Origin: Celeribacter ethanolicus
Lineage (GTDB): Bacteria; Pseudomonadota; Alphaproteobacteria; Rhodobacterales; Rhodobacteraceae
DNA: 64,000 bases
Reading direction: 5' to 3'
Assembly (NCBI RefSeq): GCF_001550095.1
Contig: NZ_LRUC01000006.1
Span: 222,316-286,315, forward strand
Position 1 is the first letter of the stretch, and each line of letters starts with the position of its first letter. The translations under genes and the position numbers were made by a program. A model generated the notes under the pieces. That model searched no databases. It was not told the DNA's origin and saw only the letters and a program-made list of their open reading frames with translations. Below are positions 26,147-31,753 of the stretch, piece after piece.

Positions 26147-27310
26147 GTGAAAACCTCCAATAAAAACAAAACTCAAGATCCGATTGAATTGCCGATCTAC
26201 AAAGGTAGCGTTGCCATCCCTGCCAACAGTTTCACGCCGAACTCATACCGACCGTATATTGTAAAAGATCTGCTTCTGGCCCGACAAGTCAGCATGGTGG
26301 CGGGAGAGTCGAACCTTGGCAAGTCTGCGATTGTAGCCGGGCTTGCCGCTCATGTTGCGATGGGGCGCGACTTCGGCGGGATGAAAGTTGTTCGGACTGC
26401 GGTTCTCTATGTCGCTGCCGAGGACCCAGAAGGCGTTCTGGAACGCGCTTACCCGTACATGAGCGATGCACCTGACGGTGCCGCGATCTTCTCAGTGCTT
26501 GGTGAGGTGCCGGATATGACGGACCCGCGCGAATTTAGCGCTTTTAAAGACTATGTTGAACAGTTTGTGGCGCATCATGACGTTGAACGCCTCCTCATCG
26601 TATTCGATACATTCAGCCTCAGTATCGGCGATGCCGAAGAGAACCACACGCCTTCCATGACGAAGGTTATCCGTCATGCTCATCAGCTCGCAAGGTCCAC
26701 AGGAGCGCATGTTCTGTTTGTCCACCATGTTGGTATAGGCGACAAAAGCCGCGGTCGAGGAAGTTCCGCCATCACGGCGTCGGTAGATACACTACTCATG
26801 CTCGAAAAAGCACAAGATGAAACTGGTGAAGTCGTGATGCTGCATCAACGCAAGCAGCGACGAGTCCGCAAAGGAAAACCGCTCGCTTTCCGAGTAAAAG
26901 CTTTTCAGGCGGGTATAGATCAAGACGGCGATGTGTTCACTGTGCCTATGGCCGTGCCTCTCAGTGAAGATGCGACATTGGCGGTTCGCAAAACTCAGTC
27001 GACTAAGAGAAGCGAGAAGCCAAGTGCTTCGAGCGCACGCGCCGCCGAGGTCTTGGGGCTTCTAAAAAAGATGGCAGAGAAGGATCCTCAGAAATGGCAT
27101 AGTCGGCAGCGGCTCGGTGAGCTTGTGGGCGGGCCTTTTAATGAAGTGCGCAGCAACAATGACACGCTCCGCAAAGCGGTCTCCCGTGCAGTCGAAACCT
27201 TGTTGAAATCGGGAGGGATTGAGCAAGGCATATGCGGAGGATACCGCTACGTGGACCCCTTCGCTGTGATCGAAGAGAATGGGGAAGGTGAAATCCCAAC
27301 GCTACATTAG
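26147..27310 (+). CDS. RepA-like AAA ATPase / hexameric helicase
   Basis: A 387-residue RecA-fold ATPase of the RSF1010 RepA/AAA_25 type. Walker A is GESNLGKS (53-60), Walker B LLIVFDTFSL (149-158), and motif H3/H4 features LFVHHVGIGDKSRGRGSSAI follow. In RSF1010 RepA is the replicative helicase. Here there is no RepC initiator, so it may support post-excision replication or transfer, or be a vestige. The C-terminal 80 residues look like an extra winged-helix region (AAEVLGLLKKMAEKDP onward). The GTG start at 26147 has GAGGAAAATTA upstream and no better ATG is near. Confidence 0.85.
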   Translation: MKTSNKNKTQDPIELPIYKGSVAIPANSFTPNSYRPYIVKDLLLARQVSMVAGESNLGKSAIVAGLAAHVAMGRDFGGMKVVRTAVLYVAAEDPEGVLERAYPYMSDAPDGAAIFSVLGEVPDMTDPREFSAFKDYVEQFVAHHDVERLLIVFDTFSLSIGDAEENHTPSMTKVIRHAHQLARSTGAHVLFVHHVGIGDKSRGRGSSAITASVDTLLMLEKAQDETGEVVMLHQRKQRRVRKGKPLAFRVKAFQAGIDQDGDVFTVPMAVPLSEDATLAVRKTQSTKRSEKPSASSARAAEVLGLLKKMAEKDPQKWHSRQRLGELVGGPFNEVRSNNDTLRKAVSRAVETLLKSGGIEQGICGGYRYVDPFAVIEENGEGEIPTLH

Positions 27311-27573
27311 CTGCGGGTTTGCCCGCGAGTTCTTGGAACCCCTGTATTCCGATGCGCCTCCTGATCAGGGGGCGTTTTCCGTTTGTGCTCTTGGATGCGC
27401 TCGACAAACAGATCGACGATCTCGTTTCCTACACGGTCCAAGACATCCGGCGCGATATTTCTTAGGTTGATGTCCAACATCCGATGCTTTCGGCAGTAGA
27501 TTGCAAGCATCGTCAGCACTTGGCCGTTTTGCTTTCGCTTGTCTGCCAATATGTCCAGTTTTTTCGATTCCAT
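27307..27573 (-). CDS. Small basic protein, MobC-like by position
   Basis: An 88-residue, charged protein starting MESKKLDILADKRKQNGQV, with ATG at 27573 and AGGAAACTGACC upstream. It is transcribed away from mobA across the oriT candidate, exactly where RSF1010 places mobC (94 residues, a relaxosome accessory protein that helps melt DNA at oriT). Both proteins are rich in Lys/Arg/Glu with a helical N-terminus. The similarity is not strong enough to name the gene from sequence alone. Its stop overlaps the repA stop convergently (27307-27310). Confidence 0.55.
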   Translation of the reverse strand: MESKKLDILADKRKQNGQVLTMLAIYCRKHRMLDINLRNIAPDVLDRVGNEIVDLFVERIQEHKRKTPPDQEAHRNTGVPRTRGQTRS

Positions 27574-27603
27574 GGTCAGTTTCCTATTTCCTTGCCGAAG
27601 GGA

Positions 27604-27645
27604 GATAGGGAAGGCGCACAACGGATAAAAACATGGTTTTTATCC
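27604..27645 (-). other. oriT: Candidate MOBQ-type origin of transfer (oriT)
   Basis: A perfect 10-bp inverted repeat, GGATAAAAAC-ATG-GTTTTTATCC (27623-27645), is followed on the minus strand by GTTGTGCGCCTTCCCTA (27622 leftwards). RSF1010/R1162 oriT has the same plan: an inverted repeat, then GTAAGTGCGCCCTCCCCTA with the nick inside GTGCG/CCC. The predicted nick is on the minus strand at about 27614-27616. It sits between the divergent mobC candidate and mobA, as in RSF1010. In that orientation mobA would enter the recipient last. Confidence 0.75.
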
Positions 27646-27665
27646 ACGCCACCCTCGCGGAATAG

Positions 27666-28865
27666 ATGGCACTGTTTTCTTTTCGGCATTCGGTAAAGAC
27701 ATTCTCGGAGAAGCGTACGGTTGAATCCCGTGCAGCAAAGCCGGGCCAGACAGCGGCCCATCTTCGCTACATCACCCGGCCCAAGGCCGCGCGTGTGGTG
27801 ATGCAGGAACGACTTTCTGGCGACACCCGCCCCATGACTGCCTTCCTTGCCGAAGAAGAGGCTCAGAGGCGTAAGGGACGCGTCTGTGAGCGCTTTGTCA
27901 TCGCTTTGCCGGTCGAGGCCAGCACGACGCAGAGAGAGGCGCTGGTGCGTGCATTTGCCGAGCGACTGACCAAGGGTGTTGCTGGGTTTGTCGCGGCAAT
28001 CCATGACCAGCACGGCAATGACACAAGGAACCCCCACGCGCATTTCGTGTTCTTCGATGTGCAGCAGAAAACGGGCGGGCGGGGCAGGCCGAAAAGCACG
28101 CTTGGCCTTGCCCGCAAAAACGCTATCGAAGGCGCTGCGAAAATGTGGGCCGAACTTCATAACGAGATGATGCGAGGCTGGGGCTTTGGCCCGACATCAG
28201 AGATCAGCCACCTGTCTTACGCAGAGCGAGGTATCGACCGAATTCCAACTATTCACGAAGGGGCAAGCGCCCGCGTAAAGCCCGAGGCCATGAGGAAAAG
28301 CAAAGAAAATTGGAAGCATGTCGATCAGGGCCACACTCGTGCCGAGGCAAATGCGATCATCCGGGAAATCAACAAACTGAAACAGGAGCAGGAAAATGCA
28401 GGAACCATTCGACTGGGAAAAAGCAATGGAGACAACCCGGCGCAGCGCAGCGGCTGCGTCTCAGAACAGCGAGAACTCGGTAGCGGGGATGGCCAAATTG
28501 CTGCGAGAAATCGACCGCCATTCGATCAGTCAAGGCAAACTAACAAAAGCAGTTCAAGAGTTGGAAGCGAGGCAATCAAAACAGCTCGCGGCAATCCAAG
28601 CGCGTCTCAACAGTGCCCAGGGCGACAGCCGCCCTTTTTGGCGACTGCCTCTCTTGGGTTTGCTCGCAGTCTTCGTCGTGGGCGTCGTGTTCGGCGGATT
28701 TATCGTGAGCTGATTATGTTGCGCGATACATTGAAGGCGCGACTTTTGCTAAATGAGAAGCAACGCCGCTTGCTCTCAACCGCCAACGACAGGGAAAATC
28801 GCCGCACACCCAAAACGACAAAGCCCCGCGAGAGCGGGGCAGAGCGTGGGAGGAGAGGGCGTTAA
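27666..28865 (+). CDS. mobA: MobA/MobL-family relaxase (MOBQ)
   Basis: A 399-residue relaxase that nicks oriT and carries the DNA strand into the recipient. The metal-binding HUH motif is HDQHGNDTRNPHAHFVF (113-129, His113, His124, His126). A candidate nucleophile is Tyr35 in HLRYITR. The N-terminal FSFRHSVKTFSEKR and motif RYITRPKAA also fit MobA/MobL. The relaxase domain ends near residue 210. The C-terminal 190 residues are low in complexity, charged and overlap another gene (mobB) in the +1 frame, so their composition may be shaped by that frame. No RepB' primase domain is fused, unlike RSF1010. The ATG at 27666 has a weak ribosome site. Confidence 0.88.
   Translation: MALFSFRHSVKTFSEKRTVESRAAKPGQTAAHLRYITRPKAARVVMQERLSGDTRPMTAFLAEEEAQRRKGRVCERFVIALPVEASTTQREALVRAFAERLTKGVAGFVAAIHDQHGNDTRNPHAHFVFFDVQQKTGGRGRPKSTLGLARKNAIEGAAKMWAELHNEMMRGWGFGPTSEISHLSYAERGIDRIPTIHEGASARVKPEAMRKSKENWKHVDQGHTRAEANAIIREINKLKQEQENAGTIRLGKSNGDNPAQRSGCVSEQRELGSGDGQIAARNRPPFDQSRQTNKSSSRVGSEAIKTARGNPSASQQCPGRQPPFLATASLGFARSLRRGRRVRRIYRELIMLRDTLKARLLLNEKQRRLLSTANDRENRRTPKTTKPRESGAERGRRGR
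28396..28713 (+). CDS. mobB: MobB-like membrane protein nested in mobA (+1 frame)
   Basis: A 105-residue open frame wholly inside the C-terminal part of mobA. Its ATG is preceded by the strong site AGGAGCAGGAAA. The protein has a soluble helical N-terminus (AKLLREIDRHSISQGKLTKA, about 33-52) and one transmembrane helix at the C-terminus (about 82-105, LLGLLAVFVVGVVFGGFIV). RSF1010 mobB is likewise nested within mobA in another frame and encodes a membrane protein that aids contact with the transfer channel. Sequence, context and ribosome site support a real overlapping gene. Confidence 0.7.
   Translation: MQEPFDWEKAMETTRRSAAAASQNSENSVAGMAKLLREIDRHSISQGKLTKAVQELEARQSKQLAAIQARLNSAQGDSRPFWRLPLLGLLAVFVVGVVFGGFIVS
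28823..28840 (-). terminator. Terminator for the leftward alpA cluster
   Basis: GCCCCGC-GAGA-GCGGGGC is a perfect 7-bp hairpin. Read on the minus strand it is followed by TTTGTCGTTTT. It lies just past the stop of the small gene at 28914 and inside the very end of mobA, whose own direction lacks a T-run. Confidence 0.6.
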
Positions 28866-28913
28866 TTCGATTACCTGTTTCTATTGCCCCAGATCTCTTG
28901 GAGCCTTGGGGTT

Positions 28914-29105
28914 TTATGAGTGAGCTATCATAAAAAGGCTATCGAAGTATAAGTCTCGCACATGACCCTTTTCGGCTTTCGCGCCTTCAATTGTCGCTTC
29001 GAGCATAGAGACTGCTCCTTTTAGATCGCGTTCGTCGATGAGTTGGGCGAGTGCCAGTTTGATGCCTGCGGCTTCGGCGGAGGTAATGTTGGAGAAGTGG
29101 TTCAT
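28914..29105 (-). CDS. Small hypothetical protein downstream of alpA
   Basis: A 63-residue acidic protein, MNHFSNITSAEAAGIKL onward, mostly predicted helix. The ATG at 29105 has AAGGA five bases upstream; an ATG at 29111 overlaps that site and is less likely. It is probably co-transcribed with alpA (43 bases upstream). I recognise no family. Its position in the regulatory cluster of the island suggests a role in maintenance or control, which is inference only. Confidence 0.6.
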   Translation of the reverse strand: MNHFSNITSAEAAGIKLALAQLIDERDLKGAVSMLEATIEGAKAEKGHVRDLYFDSLFMIAHS

Positions 29106-29148
29106 ATTCATCCTTGGTTTTAATGTCTTCTTTGAATGGTGCGTCTGG

Positions 29149-29346
29149 TCACGCAGCCATCGGCATATCGGGATCAATGATCTTGTTGATGTCTGAGATG
29201 CGCCAGCGAGATGAGCCGCCCAGTTTAATTGGCTCCGGGAAGTCGCCGCGTTGAATGTCTCGGTAAATGCTTGCCCGGGAGCGGCACAAAGCCGTACAAA
29301 CGGTTTTGATATCAACAAGTTGGTTGGGAAATGGGTTCGATTTCAT
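29149..29346 (-). CDS. AlpA-family DNA-binding protein (excisionase-like)
   Basis: A 65-residue MerR/AlpA-type winged helix: QLVDIKTVCTALCRSRASIY reads into the recognition helix, then DFPEPIKLGGSSRWRISDI. AlpA proteins act as excisionases or activators of integrase genes in P4-like islands. The ATG at 29346 has AAAGGAAGCTCT upstream. An in-frame extension to 29514 represents a second, partial copy of the same N-terminus (see the remnant entry), not the true start. Confidence 0.85.
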   Translation of the reverse strand: MKSNPFPNQLVDIKTVCTALCRSRASIYRDIQRGDFPEPIKLGGSSRWRISDINKIIDPDMPMAA

Positions 29347-29430
29347 AGAGCTTCCTTTCTTGGCTATATCAATGGGTATAGACACGCAGATCGCTGCGCC
29401 AAGGGCTGGGCGAAAAAAAATGAAAAGTCT

Positions 29431-29514
29431 GCTTGCGCGGGAGCGGCAAAGGGTTGCGCAGACTGTCTTGATGTCGACAAGTTGATCTACAGTTTGGATG
29501 GGCATGATTTTCAT
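29431..29514 (-). pseudogene. Truncated second alpA copy
   Basis: The 28 codons from 29514 repeat the N-terminus of the neighbouring alpA (QLVDIKTVCATLCRSRAS against QLVDIKTVCTALCRSRAS), with its own ribosome site CAGGAAAGCT. The frame then runs through unrelated sequence into the intact copy, giving a possible 121-residue fusion. Differences between the copies are mostly at third codon positions, so this is a diverged paralogue cut short rather than a recent duplication. Confidence 0.6.
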
Positions 29515-29700
29515 AGCTTTCCTGTTATTTTCGTGGGTTGGGAAAGCGATATTGGCACTTTACGCAAAAGCTGAAGGGCCAGTTTTTGAAAAATTCTCTG
29601 TTGTTAGGCTAACGCTCTATACTTGCTTGGAAAATACTTCGTAATGTAAAGCATTTGTAATCTCATTTAGAGAAAGAAATTCGAGTTTTTGGAGGCAAAT

Positions 29701-31374
29701 GTGGTAGATAAACCGACAGTTTCGATATCCGAAATTACCTTCTCTGGGGGGCAGACTTACCAGATGAAAGCGAACGAGAAGATCATTCTCGTAGGCCCAA
29801 ACAACAGCGGCAAATCACAGACACTCCGTGAAATTATCGAAATTGTAGGCTCCTCTACAAAGAAACAGCATTTTGTTGTTAAAGACCTAAAACTTGAAAA
29901 GGTTGGTTCGTCGAGAGATCTGCAAGAATTTCTCGATGAAGAGGCTTCTCTTGTCGGTGAAACGTATCGCTTTCAGGACTGGAATTTTCATGCGAATTTC
30001 GTGCGTCTGTGGGATCAGAAGATGCTTACGAATGGGCTTGCGCCGGGATTTTTCAAGAAGATTGATGCAAATGACCGCCTGAAAATAAGTGAGCAACAAA
30101 AAAGTATCGGAGACAAGGACCCAAAATCAAAACCTCAGCATGTGCTTTACGATAGTGAAGAACTCATGAAGCGCATCAGTGAACTTTTCCGTAAAGCATT
30201 TGGGAAAGAACTCATGATTAATTTCAGAGGCGGTAGTATGATTCCTATACATGTTGGCAACAAGCCGCCTGCTAATCTGACTAATCAAGTGAGTGATGCA
30301 TACGTCCAAGCTGTGAAGGCTAACCCTCTTCTGGATGAGCAGGGAGATGGGATGAAAAGCTATGCTGGGATTCTTTTCGAGGCCGTAGTGGCCAACCTCG
30401 ATGTGACGCTTCTTGATGAGCCAGAAGCCTTCCTTCATCCGCCTCAAATGCGTCGGCTTGGGGAAACCCTTGCCGCCGAAGTTGCAGGGCAGTTGATCGT
30501 GGCAACCCATAGCAGCGATATTATGAGAGGGTTCCTCGAAGGAACGAAGGGGAATGTCCGTATTTTGCGGATTCGCCGAGACGGTGAGAAGAACTTCGTT
30601 TCTGAGGCCTCATCTGATGCGATTCAAGAGCTTTGGGCGAGGCCTGTCCTTAGATATTCGAATGCGTTAGATGGTATCTTCCACGAACAAACGATCCTGT
30701 GTGAGGATGACAGTGATTGTCGGCTAATTAACGCCATGGCAGATCACTTGGCCGCTGGCAAAGAAGCCCAGTGGTTGGATACTGCATATGTTCCATCGGG
30801 CGGGAAACATGGGATTCCAAAAATTGCAAACGTTTTGAGGAAAATCGGTGTTCCAATCAAAGCCGTTTTCGATATGGACTTACTTTCAGAAGGTAATCTC
30901 ATGGAAGAGGCGGTGAGAGCCTTTGGAGGGGATTGGGATGAACTGTCTGCAATTTGGGAAAGATTGGATAGCGCTGTCCGTCAGGGGCAGAAGCCCAAAA
31001 CAAACGCAGCAATAAAGGCGGATATTGACGCACTATTTGAAGGTGTAGGTGATGATGGGGCGTTGCCTCGCGGTGATATTCAAGAAGCTTTGAAGCAGAA
31101 CAAACCTTGGAATGCTGTCAAAAGATATGGTTGCGATGGTTTTCCTAATGGGGATGCGCAAAAAAATTATTTGAAGTTGAAAAAGAGCCTTGAAGAAATC
31201 GGAATCTATTTGGTCCCCGTTGGCGAAACCGAGAATTTCTGCCGCGAACTGGGATCTCATGGGCCGAAGTTCGTAAATAGATTGCTTTCAGATATTCCGC
31301 TTGATGACCCAAGATTAAGTAAGCTGAGAGATTTTGTGAAAGAAGTTCACCAAGGTGCACACAGTCCAATTTAG
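29701..31374 (+). CDS. OLD-family ATP-dependent endonuclease (AAA ATPase plus TOPRIM)
   Basis: A 557-residue protein with an SMC/ABC-like ATPase: Walker A GPNNSGKS (32-39), Walker B TLLDEPEAFLHP (236-247), and H-loop ATHSSD (268-273). A C-terminal TOPRIM nuclease domain has the acidic residue in LCEDDSD (Glu335) and FDMD (Asp391, Asp393). The layout is that of overcoming-lysogenization-defect proteins, several of which are anti-phage effectors. No UvrD-like helicase (Gabija) or second toxin gene lies beside it, so a stand-alone class 1 OLD system is likely. The GTG at 29701 has GGAGG five bases upstream; TTG 29689 overlaps that site. It is the only evident cargo of the island. Confidence 0.88.
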   Translation: MVDKPTVSISEITFSGGQTYQMKANEKIILVGPNNSGKSQTLREIIEIVGSSTKKQHFVVKDLKLEKVGSSRDLQEFLDEEASLVGETYRFQDWNFHANFVRLWDQKMLTNGLAPGFFKKIDANDRLKISEQQKSIGDKDPKSKPQHVLYDSEELMKRISELFRKAFGKELMINFRGGSMIPIHVGNKPPANLTNQVSDAYVQAVKANPLLDEQGDGMKSYAGILFEAVVANLDVTLLDEPEAFLHPPQMRRLGETLAAEVAGQLIVATHSSDIMRGFLEGTKGNVRILRIRRDGEKNFVSEASSDAIQELWARPVLRYSNALDGIFHEQTILCEDDSDCRLINAMADHLAAGKEAQWLDTAYVPSGGKHGIPKIANVLRKIGVPIKAVFDMDLLSEGNLMEEAVRAFGGDWDELSAIWERLDSAVRQGQKPKTNAAIKADIDALFEGVGDDGALPRGDIQEALKQNKPWNAVKRYGCDGFPNGDAQKNYLKLKKSLEEIGIYLVPVGETENFCRELGSHGPKFVNRLLSDIPLDDPRLSKLRDFVKEVHQGAHSPI

Positions 31375-31430
31375 ACAGGAACAGCAGCTTTTCATTATTG
31401 TGAGCGTGAATTAGGCTTAAAGGGCGGGGT

Positions 31431-31449
31431 GCAGTCCCATTGCAGTCCC
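31431..31449. repeat. GCAGTCCC pair near the right island end
   Basis: GCAGTCCC at 31431-31438 and 31442-31449, 11 bases apart, about 60 bases inside the right att site. It matches the pair near the left end (24533-24550). Both pairs are in the same orientation and spaced about one helical turn, as expected for arm-type recombinase or excisionase sites. Confidence 0.5.
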
Positions 31450-31510
31450 GTCCACCAGAACGCAAGAGCGATTATGGTCACGGCGCACAAGTGCCTAATT
31501 TGAAAGGGGT

Positions 31511-31563
31511 ATATGGTAGCGGAGGAGGGACTTGAACCCCCGACACGCGGATTATGATTCCGC
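31511..31563 (-). repeat. Right attachment site within tRNA-Met
   Basis: The second copy of the 53-bp repeat, here forming the 3' part of the intact tRNA-Met gene. The tRNA is regenerated by sequence brought in by the element, so integration does not destroy it. Confidence 0.92.
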
Positions 31564-31590
31564 TGCTCTAACCAACTGAGCTACTCCGCC
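31514..31590 (-). tRNA. tRNA-Met (CAT)
   Basis: A 77-base cloverleaf including an encoded CCA. The acceptor stem is GGCGGAG/CTCCGCT. The anticodon stem is GCGGA/TCCGC with loop ATCATAA, so the anticodon is CAT. The T-arm is GGGGG-TTCAAGT-CCCTC. The D-arm GCTCAGTTGGTTAGAGC and overall sequence suit the elongator methionine tRNA of alphaproteobacteria; an isoleucine (lysidine) tRNA with CAT is the less likely alternative. It is the integration target of the island. Confidence 0.93.
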
Positions 31591-31753
31591 GAAGTGCCGC
31601 GTAGATAGATGGAGCGACTGCGGGGGTCAAGAGGGATTTCGACGAAATCCGGCAGAAAATTCGGCTCAGAGCCACGCCCGCGATCCTCACCCCGTCTTGT
31701 TGCCCGTGCCACGATCTCCTAACCTCTCGCGACAGGCGAAAAGTGGGGCGGAT

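Larger units (their letters stand above)
24308..31563. mobile_element. 7.2-kb integrative mobilizable island in tRNA-Met with OLD-nuclease cargo
   Basis: Bounded by 53-bp perfect direct repeats (24308-24360 and 31511-31563) that are the 3' part of the tRNA-Met gene; the distance repeat to repeat is 7203 bases. Contents from left: tyrosine integrase, strong hairpin, RepA-like ATPase, mobC candidate, oriT candidate, mobA with nested mobB, two small AlpA-cluster genes, OLD-type nuclease. Codons and intergenic DNA are visibly more AT-rich than the flanks. No type IV secretion genes and no replication initiator are seen, so transfer would need a helper plasmid or ICE. The intact tRNA is at the right end; the 3' remnant is at the left, beside the integrase. 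Confidence 0.9.

Noticed and set aside
29701..31374. Gabija (GajA) or PARIS assignment for the OLD-like gene
   Set aside because: No UvrD-like gajB and no DUF4435 or toxin partner lies next to it; both sides are island regulators and the att site.
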